Source of the DNA: Idiomarina sp. MD25a
GTDB taxonomy: Bacteria > Pseudomonadota > Gammaproteobacteria > Enterobacterales > Alteromonadaceae
Direction: 5' to 3'
Assembly (NCBI RefSeq): GCF_001870515.1
Contig: NZ_MDGT01000005.1
Span: 1-64,000 of the forward strand
DNA length: 64,000 nt
The notes under the pieces are model-generated. The model made no database searches. It saw only the letters and a list, made by a program, of their open reading frames with translations, and was not told where the DNA came from. A program made the position numbers and the translations under genes. Positions 9,649 through 19,392 of the stretch are shown one piece after another; the first letter of the stretch is position 1, and the number at the start of each line of letters is the position of its first letter.

Positions 9649-10431
9649 TCAGCACTGACTACCAATCACGTTGCACATAACACCAATGGCTTCCTGCCAC
9701 TGATTCTCGAAATGAAAAATGAAGCCGCCCATCGTCAACCACAATACAATCAAACCACTCACCATCGTGATAGGAAAGCCGATAGCGAAAATATTCAGTT
9801 GGGGCGCAGCCCGCGTCATGATACCAAACGATAAGTTAATAAGAAGCAGTGCAATGATGCCGGATAACATCGCTGTCAATGCCGCAGAGAACATAGCACT
9901 GCCCCAGTCAGCAATCATTCTGAAAGCATCGGCATCCAAGCCTGTCATCGCCACAGGCACAGAGTCAAAGCTAGCGACAACCATTTGGATCATCAACAAA
10001 TGCCCATCTAAGGCTAGAAAGATCAAACTCGCTAACATTAAAAAAAACTGTGCGATCACGGGGACCTGCTGGCCGTTGGTCGGATCCACCATGGAAGCGA
10101 AACCCAAGCCAATCTGCATCGCAATAATTTGCCCACCCAGCACGAATGTTTGCAAAAATAATAATGATAACAACCCCAGTGCTACGCCAATCACGATTTG
10201 TTGTGCGGTGACCACCATACCACCCACCGAAAACATCTCGACGCCGGGGTTTACTTCAGGTAACGCAGGGGAAATGGCGAATACAATAGCGATCGACAGT
10301 AATACCTTAATGCGGGCATTCACCAATGTACCCGAGAATAAAGCCATGCTCATGATCATTGATGAAACCCGCGTGAGCGGCCACAAGTGTTGTTGCAACC
10401 ACTCCATCAACACCTGAGTCACGAGGTCCAT
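9649..10431 (-). CDS. fliR: Flagellar export gate protein FliR
   Basis: Integral membrane subunit of the FliPQR export-gate core. About six hydrophobic segments are visible and the length is 260 residues. The start is placed at the ATG at 10431, one base after the fliQ stop; the frame also contains a TTG at 10440 inside fliQ, which is less likely. A long antisense open frame opposite this gene is a composition effect of the hydrophobic codons. Confidence 0.94.
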   Translation of the reverse strand: MDLVTQVLMEWLQQHLWPLTRVSSMIMSMALFSGTLVNARIKVLLSIAIVFAISPALPEVNPGVEMFSVGGMVVTAQQIVIGVALGLLSLLFLQTFVLGGQIIAMQIGLGFASMVDPTNGQQVPVIAQFFLMLASLIFLALDGHLLMIQMVVASFDSVPVAMTGLDADAFRMIADWGSAMFSAALTAMLSGIIALLLINLSFGIMTRAAPQLNIFAIGFPITMVSGLIVLWLTMGGFIFHFENQWQEAIGVMCNVIGSQC

Positions 10432-10432
10432 C

Positions 10433-10702
10433 TTAGCCAACCACTTGCGGTATACGGTTATACATTTCGATGGTGAAATCCATCAGCAAACCTACGATAA
10501 AATGCCCCCCTAGGCCAATAACCGCTAACGTCACCAAGAGTCGCGGCAAAAAGCTTAAGGTTTGTTCATTGATAGATGTCGCCGCTTGAAACACCGCAAC
10601 GAGTAAACCCACCAGCAAACTCGGCACGATAATAAAAGCCACGATAATAACAATGACCTTCAGTGCCTCTTGAAACACATCGAGAAATACTTCAGGGGAC
10701 AT
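10433..10702 (-). CDS. fliQ: Flagellar export gate protein FliQ
   Basis: Small gate subunit (89 residues) with two hydrophobic helices at about 15-40 and 52-75 and the conserved opening MSPEVFLDVFQEALK. The ATG at 10702 has an excellent AGGAGG site; the upstream extension of the open frame is rejected because it runs into the fliP 3' end. It sits between fliP and fliR in the standard order. Confidence 0.95.
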   Translation of the reverse strand: MSPEVFLDVFQEALKVIVIIVAFIIVPSLLVGLLVAVFQAATSINEQTLSFLPRLLVTLAVIGLGGHFIVGLLMDFTIEMYNRIPQVVG

Positions 10703-10710
10703 TTTGCCTC

Positions 10711-11460
10711 CTAGACACCAAAACTGCCCGCAAGCGTGCTCATAGTTAAGTTCCAACCGTCGACTAAAACAAACAACATTAATTTGAACGGCAGTGATAC
10801 AATCATAGGTGACAACATCATCATACCCATCGCCATCAATACACTCGCGACCACCAAGTCAATAATCAAAAACGGAATGAAGAGCATGAAGCCAATTTGG
10901 AACGCGGTTTTGAGTTCCGACGTAATAAACGAAGGAATCAATATCGACATAGGCGTATCTTGTGGACTTTGAATATCTGTTTCACCGGCGATATCAGCAA
11001 AAGTTTGAATATCGGTGACCCGTGTTTGTGCCAACATAAACGCTTTCAGCGGTGCTGTCGCACGGTCTACCGCTTCCATCGATGTCACTTCTTCATTTAG
11101 ATAAGGTTGCAGAGCTTTATCGTTGATCTCATTAAGCACTGGGCTCATGATAAAAAAAGTGAGGAATAGCGTGATACCAATGAGCACCTGGTTTGACGGT
11201 GATTGTTGCAGGCCAATCGCTTGTCGTAATATCGCGAGTACCACAATAATGCGAGTGAACGATGTCATCATGATAACCATCGCCGGAATAAACGTCAGCG
11301 CCGTCATGATGGCTAGAATTTGCAGCGTAACCGAATATTCTTCGCTGCCATCGGGGTTGGTTTTTACGGTAACCGCCGAGATATCTTGCATCGCGTGAGC
11401 GACATCGGGAATCGCCAGCGCAAGCAAGGCTAAACACCCCAAGAGAAGCTTTATTTTCAT
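10711..11460 (-). CDS. fliP: Flagellar export gate protein FliP
   Basis: Pentameric core of the flagellar type III export gate. A cleavable signal peptide (ends near AHAM, residues 22-24) is followed by four hydrophobic segments, with family sequences such as [16 protein letters not shown] and [15 protein letters not shown]. At 249 residues it is typical. Its ATG overlaps the fliO stop by four bases, so translation is probably coupled. Confidence 0.97.
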   Translation of the reverse strand: MKIKLLLGCLALLALAIPDVAHAMQDISAVTVKTNPDGSEEYSVTLQILAIMTALTFIPAMVIMMTSFTRIIVVLAILRQAIGLQQSPSNQVLIGITLFLTFFIMSPVLNEINDKALQPYLNEEVTSMEAVDRATAPLKAFMLAQTRVTDIQTFADIAGETDIQSPQDTPMSILIPSFITSELKTAFQIGFMLFIPFLIIDLVVASVLMAMGMMMLSPMIVSLPFKLMLFVLVDGWNLTMSTLAGSFGV

Positions 11461-11819
11461 TGTTTTTCTTCTCCCAATACAAAGTCATCGGGGAGTTCTT
11501 TTAAACACTCTACCCGCTCAGGTGTGATACCCAATAGAAACTTTTTATCGCCAATTTGCACCACACTAATGCGCTCTTTAGGGCCTAAAGAAAGAGTCCC
11601 CATGAGCTTCATTCCTTTAGTGCCCTGAAACTTTACGTTAAAGCGCTTTAATACAGCCGCGAGTCCAATTATGACAACGATGACTGCAATCAACGCAACC
11701 AACATGGAGGCAATATCTTTACCTCCTATCGGTGAGGTTGCTTGCTCTACTTGGGCAACAGCAGGGCTGCCCCAAAGACTAGCGAAGCTTACGAATGCGC
11801 TCGATTTGACTGATAACAT
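11457..11819 (-). CDS. fliO: Flagellar biogenesis protein FliO
   Basis: Poorly conserved one-pass membrane protein that helps assemble the FliP ring. The ATG at 11819 gives 120 residues with an N-terminal hydrophobic or signal-like segment, one strong transmembrane helix (about 37-58) and a cytoplasmic basic domain with [22 protein letters not shown]. This start overlaps the end of fliN by 41 bases; a later start cannot be excluded. The assignment rests on position between fliN and fliP and on the C-terminal pattern. Confidence 0.85.
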   Translation of the reverse strand: MLSVKSSAFVSFASLWGSPAVAQVEQATSPIGGKDIASMLVALIAVIVVIIGLAAVLKRFNVKFQGTKGMKLMGTLSLGPKERISVVQIGDKKFLLGITPERVECLKELPDDFVLGEEKQ

Positions 11820-12201
11820 CGGTGAGTCGAATCCCAAATTTATCGTTAACCACAACAACCTCGCCATGAGCGATCAAGGTTCCATTGACCAATACATCCA
11901 GCGGCTCACCTGCCACACGTTCAAGCTCTACCACCGAACCTTGGTTCAACTGCAGTAAATTACGGATACTAATTTGGCTTCGTCCTACTTCCATCGAAAT
12001 AGTGACAGGTATATCCAAAATCGCATCTAACTTGCGCTTATCATCGTCGTCTAAATTTTCAGCGCTCAACTCTTCAAGTTCAGCAGTGCGAACAGCTTCT
12101 TCATCGGCGTTCGTATTCTCCTCACCTTCACCGTCTTCAGAGGCTGCTTGTTCAGCCATTGCCGCTTCCCAATCATCCATTTCGTTGTCTTTATTACTCA
12201 T
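11779..12201 (-). CDS. fliN: Flagellar motor switch protein FliN
   Basis: C-ring subunit that binds CheY-P and the FliH export complex. The acidic N-terminal 55 residues are variable. The SpoA (surface presentation of antigens) domain occupies about 60-138 with LDIPVTISMEVGRSQISIRNLL and [23 protein letters not shown]. At 140 residues it is normal. It lies 32 bases after fliM in the leftward operon. Confidence 0.96.
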   Translation of the reverse strand: MSNKDNEMDDWEAAMAEQAASEDGEGEENTNADEEAVRTAELEELSAENLDDDDKRKLDAILDIPVTISMEVGRSQISIRNLLQLNQGSVVELERVAGEPLDVLVNGTLIAHGEVVVVNDKFGIRLTDVISQIERIRKLR

Positions 12202-12233
12202 TGCTATTCCTCAACTCAGTCAAATACTGAATG

Positions 12234-13298
12234 CTATAAATCGATATCTTCTTCAAGCTGACGCAACTCGGCGTCACCGCCTATTCGGCGTCCACCGCGA
12301 GTCAACATATGGATGTCAGACTTAACAGTCTCTGGGCGCCTAATTTTGTCTGATATTTTCAGCGCAATATTGTCGCGCGACCGACCCATTTTAGCGTGGA
12401 AGGTTGGCAAGTCCTCGATAAATACCGTTAAGTTATCAGGTACTTCAAGCGGGATAATGTCGCCCTCGGCGAAGTCCATCACTTCTCGCAGTGTTACATC
12501 AACATCCGCCAGTTTAGCCACCATTTCTACCGGAACATCCATGATCTCATCACGCAGCGCCTTGCTCCAGCGCATGTCGGTATCTTCTTTATCCGACTGA
12601 ACGCCGGCATCCAGTAACTCACGAATAGGCTCGAGCATGGAATACGGTAAAGCAATGTGGAAATCACCGCCGCCGCCATCCAGCTCAATGTGGAATGAAC
12701 TAATAACAATCACTTCGGTAGGAGAAACGATGTTGGCCATTGCTGGGTTGACTTCCGAGTCTAAGTACTCGAAACCGACGTCCATAACGGGCGCCCACGC
12801 TTCTTTATAATCTTCAAAAATGAGTTTCAACAACATTTGAATAATGCGTCGTTCAGTCGGGGTAAACTCGCGACCCTCAATTTTTGCGTGATACCGACCA
12901 TCGCCGCCAAAAAAGTTATCTACCAAAATGAAAACTAAACGCGCTTCCATGGTGATCAACGCGGTACCTTTAAGGGGGCGAAAACGCACCATGTTCAAGC
13001 TGGTAGGCACAAACAAGGTATGCACGTATTCACCAAACTTAAGCATTTGCACGCCATTTATCGAGACTTCAGCGGTGCGCCGCATCATATTAAATAGACT
13101 CACACGCATGTGTCTGGCAAATCGTTCGTTGACGATTTCCAGTGTTGGCATGCGACCACGAACAATTCGATCTTGCGATGAAAAGTCATAATCTAATGCT
13201 TCTGATGCGGCGTTCGAGGATTCAGCATCTTCCTCTTCGACATCATCAACTCCATGCAGGAGCGCATCAATCTCGTCTTGTGATAGTAAATCGCTCAA
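12234..13298 (-). CDS. fliM: Flagellar motor switch protein FliM (TTG start)
   Basis: C-ring protein that receives CheY-P and sets motor direction. The canonical N-terminal CheY-binding peptide LSQDEIDALL begins right after a TTG codon at 13298-13296. There is no ATG or GTG in a sensible position, and the frame upstream runs into fliL, so TTG is the likely start (354 residues). The middle CheC-like domain and the C-terminal SpoA domain are present. Rare TTG initiation may lower its yield relative to FliN; that is inference. Confidence 0.93.
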   Translation of the reverse strand: MSDLLSQDEIDALLHGVDDVEEEDAESSNAASEALDYDFSSQDRIVRGRMPTLEIVNERFARHMRVSLFNMMRRTAEVSINGVQMLKFGEYVHTLFVPTSLNMVRFRPLKGTALITMEARLVFILVDNFFGGDGRYHAKIEGREFTPTERRIIQMLLKLIFEDYKEAWAPVMDVGFEYLDSEVNPAMANIVSPTEVIVISSFHIELDGGGGDFHIALPYSMLEPIRELLDAGVQSDKEDTDMRWSKALRDEIMDVPVEMVAKLADVDVTLREVMDFAEGDIIPLEVPDNLTVFIEDLPTFHAKMGRSRDNIALKISDKIRRPETVKSDIHMLTRGGRRIGGDAELRQLEEDIDL

Positions 13299-13314
13299 AA
13301 CACTGCTCGCTCTT

Positions 13315-13848
13315 TTATTGCATAACCAGACCGGTGAATAACACTTTCTCGACCAAGCCTTGTCCTGTGACACTTTCAAGCGCTGAACGCACTTGTTGTA
13401 AGGCAAGCTCGCGAATACGCTGCTTACCCTCAGCTGTTCTCAACTCATCGGCGGTAGAAGAACTGAAAACTTCGTGCAAGGTTCCTTCAATAAGCGGAAT
13501 GTGCCGCTTAGTCAGCTCCTCACTTTGTTCGCCGCGAACCATTAACTGCACACTAATCTGTACCGTGCGTTCGCGCGCATCGCCGGGCACGATAAAGACA
13601 AAGGGACGTGGCATACCGACATAAAGCGCGTTGCCGACTTGTGCTGTCTCTTCAGCGCTTTGCGATGCCGGCGCTTCGGCCGAACTCGCTTGTGGCGTAG
13701 TTGCAGGCTCTTCACCGCCCATCATCAACCAAACGACGATAACGACGATAATCACAAGCACCGCGCCAGCGCCACCCATAATGAGCCATTTTTTTTTGCC
13801 AGAAGCGGTTTGCTCCTGATCTTCTACTTGATTATCTTCTTCCGCCAT
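13315..13848 (-). CDS. fliL: Flagellar basal body-associated protein FliL
   Basis: Single-pass inner-membrane protein that supports stator function. A short basic cytoplasmic part (about 1-22), one transmembrane helix (about 23-43) and a periplasmic domain with the conserved C-terminal IRELALQQVRSAL segment are seen. The linker after the helix is rich in Ala/Ser/Glu. At 177 residues it fits. It lies 16 bases before the TTG start of fliM. Confidence 0.93.
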   Translation of the reverse strand: MAEEDNQVEDQEQTASGKKKWLIMGGAGAVLVIIVVIVVWLMMGGEEPATTPQASSAEAPASQSAEETAQVGNALYVGMPRPFVFIVPGDARERTVQISVQLMVRGEQSEELTKRHIPLIEGTLHEVFSSSTADELRTAEGKQRIRELALQQVRSALESVTGQGLVEKVLFTGLVMQ

Positions 13849-13918
13849 GAGGCCACCTTGAATGAGCCATTAATCAATAACGAGCACTATATATCGAAAT
13901 AGGGCAAGGTTTCATCCC

Positions 13919-15691
13919 TTACACATAGAAATCGAGTCGACCTTGCGCAAGAAAATCGTCGACGGAGGCCTCCATTTGCGTTACTGATTCATCACCTGTA
14001 CCGCTTCCTCCCTGACCTGTTCGACTACCAGCGCCTTCACCACGTTCGCCTTGTTGCTCGCTGACACTACTCTCAGCCAGGTTCAAACCTTGTTGCTCAA
14101 GCATTTCACGGAGCCGAGGCATGGTTTGATCGATCGCATCACGTGCTTGGGTAGACTGTACTTGAAACTGCACTGTGGTCTGATCGCCTTGGGTATGAAT
14201 TCTCACATGCATCGACCCCAGCTCGGGCGGGTCAAGGCGAATATCGGCGCGCTGAATATTCTTCGACACCATCATTTGAATTCGCTCTTGCATCTTTTGA
14301 GCCGCGTCTTGCTGCTGCAGATCGAGCGGTTTATCGACTGCACTTTGTGCTTGCGCTACTGACATCCCATCAACTTTGGTGAGTGTCTGCTGAGTTTGTG
14401 TTACCGCACTCACATGGTTTGAAGGTTGCTGTGTTTGCTGCGTAGAAGCAATGTTATCCGTGGCATTAGACGATTGGCCTAACGTTGCGGTGACATTACT
14501 CTCGTTAGCTCGCGTACCGCTAGTTCCGTTGTCCGTAGTGGCTTTTAGCTCTTCCTTTACCATCCTAGCAATCGTACTTTGGTCAGCAGACGGTTTGGTA
14601 TCTTCATTCTTACCCTGCTGCGGCTTACTCGTATCGACACCGCTCACACTTGAGCTTGGCGCTCCGGCAGTTGACGACTTCGCGTCACCACTACTACCTT
14701 CGCTTACCGCTTTTTGAGCTTGAAATGTAGGCGCAGCGAGCGCTACAAGGCTGACTTTATTGTCAGTGTGTCGTAGATTCGATTGATACTTTTCAACCCA
14801 GGCAACCATCGCCTGACGTTGAGTTGCGTCAAACTGTTTATTATCCGTTAATAATGCTTTTACCTGAGCCATTCCCTCATCGAGCGAGGCTTCAGGGTGA
14901 GCCTGGCGAAACTGGTTAAGTTGTTCACGCAGCCACTCACGCTGCTGGGCATCTAACTCAGGCAAATCGAGTTCGCTGACTGAGCCAGGATCTTTTTGCT
15001 GGTTCACCAATACCTGCTCTACCTCAGTCCACTGCTCAGCAATTTGCGGTTTAACGACTTCATTTTCAAAGCTGTTGAGCTTTGCCAATAAGTCTTCACT
15101 CGCTTGATCAAGCTGTGAAATAGGAACACTACCCCGTTGCTCAGCATCGGCAATCAATTGCCGCATTGAACCGACTTGCTCAACCAAGCTATCCAATGCC
15201 TGTTGTTGCTCGAGCGTTAACTCGCTGTCAGCCGATTGATTTTGCGCTAATTCAGCATCGAGCTCTTCCAACCATTGCGCCATTTCATCGAGCATCGCTT
15301 TATGTTCTTCATCAAGCTCGACACTGCCTTCGGCTTTGGCGCCAACCGCCTCATCACTCATCAGCAATTCGCGCATGCCCTCAATCGAGTCTATCCACTG
15401 ACGGGTCTCAGATGCTTTTTTAGGCTTGTCGGCAAGTTGCTCACTGAGTTTTGATTGAGGTAACTCATTACTTTGCTCGGGACGGTCAAATCGTTTCTGC
15501 GCGCCATCTACCGAGATCGATTGACGGGCAAACAGTTGCCGCTGGGACTGATCCTGTTGCGGCGTATGCATTAACTCTGCAAACTCACGACCATTCGTTT
15601 CGACCATTTCAACGTCGCTAAAACTACCTGCGGTGTCATTCTTTACTGGCGAGCCTTGTGCATTTGCGGCTACTTGCATGATGTTGGGCAT
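13919..15691 (-). CDS. fliK: Flagellar hook-length control protein FliK
   Basis: Secreted ruler protein that measures hook length and flips FlhB specificity. At 590 residues it has a long low-complexity Gln/Ser/Glu-rich N-terminal and central region, and the conserved Flg_hook domain near residues 475-545 (RADIRLDPPELGSMHVRIH, then LREMLEQQGLNL). The C-terminal tail after the domain is Gly/Gln-rich. It is located between fliJ and fliL as in Vibrio and Shewanella. Confidence 0.94.
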   Translation of the reverse strand: MPNIMQVAANAQGSPVKNDTAGSFSDVEMVETNGREFAELMHTPQQDQSQRQLFARQSISVDGAQKRFDRPEQSNELPQSKLSEQLADKPKKASETRQWIDSIEGMRELLMSDEAVGAKAEGSVELDEEHKAMLDEMAQWLEELDAELAQNQSADSELTLEQQQALDSLVEQVGSMRQLIADAEQRGSVPISQLDQASEDLLAKLNSFENEVVKPQIAEQWTEVEQVLVNQQKDPGSVSELDLPELDAQQREWLREQLNQFRQAHPEASLDEGMAQVKALLTDNKQFDATQRQAMVAWVEKYQSNLRHTDNKVSLVALAAPTFQAQKAVSEGSSGDAKSSTAGAPSSSVSGVDTSKPQQGKNEDTKPSADQSTIARMVKEELKATTDNGTSGTRANESNVTATLGQSSNATDNIASTQQTQQPSNHVSAVTQTQQTLTKVDGMSVAQAQSAVDKPLDLQQQDAAQKMQERIQMMVSKNIQRADIRLDPPELGSMHVRIHTQGDQTTVQFQVQSTQARDAIDQTMPRLREMLEQQGLNLAESSVSEQQGERGEGAGSRTGQGGSGTGDESVTQMEASVDDFLAQGRLDFYV

Positions 15692-15737
15692 AGTGTGTCA
15701 CCTATTCGGCAGAGCATAGTTATTTGACGCTTCTGCT

Positions 15738-15765
15738 GCTTTGATTCGATTAAACTAATCAAAGC
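15738..15765. other. Hairpin between fliJ and fliK
   Basis: GCTTTGATT (15738-15746) and AATCAAAGC (15757-15765) form a 9-bp stem with a 10-base loop in the 79-bp fliJ-fliK gap. No T-run follows on either strand, so it is not a typical terminator. It could be an mRNA processing or attenuation site; the function is unknown. Confidence 0.4.
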
Positions 15766-15770
15766 AATAT

Positions 15771-16226
15771 TTATACCAACCTTGAACGTTTTCCTCGTAT
15801 AAAGCGCTGAGTCGAAAAGTCATCCAAATTCTTTTGCTCTTTTCGAGCACGAGTGCGCTCGGCTGCACGCCTTTTATTTTCGATCAATATTTCGATCGAC
15901 TCAGCTTTACGGCGTTGTGCCAGCCATTGCTGTTTGCGTTGCTCTACTACTTGGTTTAGCTGCTGAATCACTTGATGCAGCTGTTCAACCCCTTCATCGA
16001 GCTTGCCGACAAAGGCATGATACTGACCAAACTGAATCGACTGAATTCCACCCGAGCCTCGGGCATGCAATTGGTTGAGGTAATCTAAACGATATTGCAC
16101 TAAGCCATCGAGCCGTTGTTGTTCACTAAGTAACTGTTGCTTAGCTTGACCAAAATGCTGCGCTAACTTATCGGTGCGCTGTTGCTCTAGTTCCAATAGC
16201 ATCTCTAATTGAGTAAGCTCGGCCAT
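15771..16226 (-). CDS. fliJ: Flagellar export chaperone FliJ
   Basis: Coiled-coil cytoplasmic protein that links the FliI ATPase to FlhA. The 151 residues are almost wholly helical and charged, with heptad-like Leu/Gln patterns and the typical C-terminal stretch of Arg, Lys and Glu (KRRAAERTRARKEQKNLDD). Sequence conservation in this family is low, so position directly after fliI is important support. Confidence 0.9.
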   Translation of the reverse strand: MAELTQLEMLLELEQQRTDKLAQHFGQAKQQLLSEQQRLDGLVQYRLDYLNQLHARGSGGIQSIQFGQYHAFVGKLDEGVEQLHQVIQQLNQVVEQRKQQWLAQRRKAESIEILIENKRRAAERTRARKEQKNLDDFSTQRFIRGKRSRLV

Positions 16227-16237
16227 TGCGTGAACTC

Positions 16238-17575
16238 CTAGCGGTTAATAAACGCGCGTTGGGTGAGTTGTTGCAACTTCACTAAGCTTTCATCGTAGCT
16301 AATGACCTCATTCATTCTTTGTATCAAAAAGTTCTCTACCTGCGGCTGCATCGCAATAGCTTCATCTATTTTGGCGTCAGAGCCTTTGTTATAGGCACCT
16401 ATCGATATCAAGTCACGATTTTTACGATAGGATGAATACCATTGTCGGACCTTCGTTGCTCGCTGTAGATGTTCCTCCGAGACCACTTGTGGCATAACAC
16501 GGCTAATCGAAGCTTCAATATCAATAGCGGGATAATGCCCAGAGTCCGCTAATTCGCGATTGAGAACAATATGACCATCAAGGATTGCACGTGCCGAGTC
16601 AGCGATGGGATCCTGCAAGTCGTCGCCTTCCGTCAATACAGTATAAAATGCAGTAATAGAACCTTGCGTACCACCGCCATTGCCGGCACGCTCAACAAGT
16701 GCAGGTAAACGAGCAAATACCGAGGGGGGATAACCTTTTGTGGCGGGCGGCTCGCCCACTGCCAGCGCGATTTCGCGTTGTGCCATTGCATAGCGAGTCA
16801 GAGAATCCATCAACAACAATACGTTAAGACCTTGATCGCGAAAGTACTCAGCAACTTTAGCTGCCGTCTCACAACCGCGTAAGCGTAATAAGGGCGACTG
16901 ATCAGCAGGAGATGCAACTACCACCGCCTTCTCTAAGCCTTCTTCACCCAGAATCTCATCAATAAATTCTTTAACCTCACGACCCCGTTCACCGATGAGT
17001 CCGACCACAATGACATCGGCGTTGGTTCCTTTGGTCATCATACCTAATAACACACTTTTACCGACGCCACTACCAGCAAATAATCCCATACGTTGGCCCT
17101 GACCCACCGTAATACAGGCGTTAATTGCATTAACACCCACATCCAGAGGTGACTTAACTGGGCGGCGATTCAATGGGTTTATTGGTAAGCTACGATAGGC
17201 TTTTTGATTATCGGTCAATACAGGTCCTTTCCCATCAAGCGGATGGCCGCGCGCATCAATAACCCGTCCGAGTAGCTCCAGTCCAAGGGGTAATTGTTCT
17301 GTACGCGTCAAGGGTTTGACTTTCGCCCCGGGTACAACGCCATGAGCGTCATCCATCGGTATCAGGTAACTTGTTTGTCCTTCAAAGCCAACCACCTCTG
17401 CCTCTATCTCGCCATGCGCTGACTCAACGGCACAGGTCGCACCAATCGGGGCACGCACGCCGACCGCTTCAAACATCAAGCCGACCACGCGCGTTAAATA
17501 GCCAGATACCAATACAGGGGCAGGTCTGACACGTTTATTCAAGGTGGTGAAGTAGTCCGTCAGCACATCGCTCAT
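16238..17575 (-). CDS. fliI: Flagellar export ATPase FliI
   Basis: Hexameric ATPase of the flagellar type III export apparatus, homologous to the F1 beta subunit. Walker A is [11 protein letters not shown], Walker B lies in [19 protein letters not shown] and the GERGREV loop is present. At 445 residues it is standard. The ATG overlaps the fliH stop codon by four bases (ATGA), which suggests coupled translation. Confidence 0.97.
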   Translation of the reverse strand: MSDVLTDYFTTLNKRVRPAPVLVSGYLTRVVGLMFEAVGVRAPIGATCAVESAHGEIEAEVVGFEGQTSYLIPMDDAHGVVPGAKVKPLTRTEQLPLGLELLGRVIDARGHPLDGKGPVLTDNQKAYRSLPINPLNRRPVKSPLDVGVNAINACITVGQGQRMGLFAGSGVGKSVLLGMMTKGTNADVIVVGLIGERGREVKEFIDEILGEEGLEKAVVVASPADQSPLLRLRGCETAAKVAEYFRDQGLNVLLLMDSLTRYAMAQREIALAVGEPPATKGYPPSVFARLPALVERAGNGGGTQGSITAFYTVLTEGDDLQDPIADSARAILDGHIVLNRELADSGHYPAIDIEASISRVMPQVVSEEHLQRATKVRQWYSSYRKNRDLISIGAYNKGSDAKIDEAIAMQPQVENFLIQRMNEVISYDESLVKLQQLTQRAFINR

Positions 17576-18321
17576 GACGATCCCTGCAACTTCTCAAAAA
17601 TCAGATCAATACGGCTCGATAACGAGTAGTCAACGCTCGAACTCTCGGTCGTTACACGACACCCGCCGCGTTCGAGCAGTTCATCTTTACTCAACAGCCA
17701 ACCTTTTTCTTTTAAATGCTCTTCACCCAGACTGACTTGAATAAGCTCAAGATCTTCAGGGTTTAAGTGGATAATGACGCGCTGATCAGTGACAGGTAGC
17801 ACCTCTAACGCTTGTTGAAATGCCTTCTTAATAATGTTTTCGTTATGCAAGGGCTCATCTAAACACACCGTTCGCGTCAAATTTAACACGAGCTCAAGCA
17901 ATTGCTGACGCAACGTTTCCGTCAATTGTTGGGTCGGTTGCGCTAAGCCATTAATCACGTGCACTAAACGCTGCTCAGCTTCAGCCATTTTTGCTTTGCC
18001 ATCGGCCAAACCTTGTTCAAAACCAGACTGAAAGCCTTTCTCACGACCTTGTTCTAAACCCGCGTGTTCGCCTTGCTCGACACCTTCTTGATAGCCCTGT
18101 TCAAAACCGGCTTTGAAACCTTCTTCTCGCGCAGCTTCACGTATCTCCTCTAACTGCTGTGCTGTCAGTGGCTCAGGCGCTTGCTCTTCAGCCTCTTCTT
18201 CAGGTGGCTCATAATGCCACTTTCTTGGCTTATTTAGCGCATTACGTTGCTCACCTGTTTTCGCTTCATCCGTAGTGATATCAGGTAAATCCCAAGTTTT
18301 CATAGAATGCCGCTCGCTCAT
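17572..18321 (-). CDS. fliH: Flagellar export regulator FliH
   Basis: Regulates FliI and docks it on FliN at the C-ring. The sequence contains the hallmark GxxxG-type repeats, here [18 protein letters not shown] and continuing Gly every four residues (about 85-135), followed by a V-ATPase E-subunit-like C-terminal domain. An alternative ATG six codons downstream is possible. At 249 residues it is normal. Confidence 0.94.
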   Translation of the reverse strand: MSERHSMKTWDLPDITTDEAKTGEQRNALNKPRKWHYEPPEEEAEEQAPEPLTAQQLEEIREAAREEGFKAGFEQGYQEGVEQGEHAGLEQGREKGFQSGFEQGLADGKAKMAEAEQRLVHVINGLAQPTQQLTETLRQQLLELVLNLTRTVCLDEPLHNENIIKKAFQQALEVLPVTDQRVIIHLNPEDLELIQVSLGEEHLKEKGWLLSKDELLERGGCRVTTESSSVDYSLSSRIDLIFEKLQGSS

Positions 18322-18345
18322 GACTGCAGGTTCCTATCCATCTCG

Positions 18346-19392
18346 TTATAAGAACTCGTCGCCACCACCGCCGCCGAGCATAATCTCACCAGCGTCCGCT
18401 AAGCGACGTGCTACGGCAAGGATATCTTTCTGTGCTGCTTCTACATCGCTAATACGAACAGGTCCCATCGCTTCGAGATCATCACGCAGCATATCGCCCG
18501 CACGTTTCGACATATTCTTAAATACTTTCTCTTTAACCGTATCGTCAGCGCCTTTAAGTGCTTTCTGCAAGGTGTCACCTTCAACTTCACGCAACAAGGT
18601 CTGGATACCACGATCGTCGACATCGACCAAGTTTTCGAACACAAACATCAGGTCCTGAATCTGCTGACTCATCTCTTCGTCTTGTTCTCGGATGGCGTCC
18701 ATCAACTGTCCTTCGATATTGGTATCGAGGTAGTTCATGATATCGGCTGCGGCCTTTAGGCCACCCATCTTCGCAGCCTGTGCACCCGCCTGACCGGCAA
18801 ACTGTTTCTCCATGATTTCGTTCAATTCTTGCAATGCTGCTGGTTGCACTTCTTCCAGGTTGGCAATCCGCATCATTAAATCTAATCGCACTTTCTCTGG
18901 GAACTGCGCCATAATCTCGGCACTCTGCTCAGCATCCAAGTATGACAAAACAATGGTCTGTATCTGCGGGTGCTCGTTACGAATGATGGTCGCAACCTGT
19001 TTCGAGTCCATCCACTTAAGTGAATCCAATCCTTTCGCGCCACCCCCCATGACGATCTGCTCAATCAGATTGCCCGCTTTATCTTCACCTAAAGCTGATG
19101 TCAGAGCTTTGCGAACAAACTCTTCGCTCTTGAAGCCAATATTGGTGAATTTCTGGATCTCTTCTAAGAACAGATTGTGAACTGCATTTACTTTGTCTTG
19201 GTTAAAATCTTCAAGACTCGCCATCGCCGTACCGACTTTCTGTACTTGCTTGGGCTCTAAGTGTTTGAGTATCTGAGCGGCGTCTTCTTCAGAGAGGCTC
19301 AGCAGTAAAATAGCAGCCTTTTCAACGCCCTCGAGTTGCGTTACGTCAAAATCTTGTTCACTGCGCTTGGTGCGAATATCTGTATTAGGCAT
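18346..19392 (-). CDS. fliG: Flagellar motor switch protein FliG
   Basis: C-ring subunit that couples to the stator. The N-terminal, middle (EHPQIQT, the EHPQ motif) and C-terminal domains are all present, with the charged torque-helix region near the end (FKNMSKRAGDMLRDDLEAMG). At 348 residues it is slightly longer than E. coli FliG. Its ATG overlaps the end of fliF by eight bases. Confidence 0.97.
   Translation of the reverse strand: MPNTDIRTKRSEQDFDVTQLEGVEKAAILLLSLSEEDAAQILKHLEPKQVQKVGTAMASLEDFNQDKVNAVHNLFLEEIQKFTNIGFKSEEFVRKALTSALGEDKAGNLIEQIVMGGGAKGLDSLKWMDSKQVATIIRNEHPQIQTIVLSYLDAEQSAEIMAQFPEKVRLDLMMRIANLEEVQPAALQELNEIMEKQFAGQAGAQAAKMGGLKAAADIMNYLDTNIEGQLMDAIREQDEEMSQQIQDLMFVFENLVDVDDRGIQTLLREVEGDTLQKALKGADDTVKEKVFKNMSKRAGDMLRDDLEAMGPVRISDVEAAQKDILAVARRLADAGEIMLGGGGGDEFL

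Noticed and set aside
9719-10417. Long plus-strand open frame opposite fliR
   Set aside because: Composed of low-complexity Ile/Asn/Thr/Ala as expected from the complement of a membrane protein; no ribosome site and fliR is certain.
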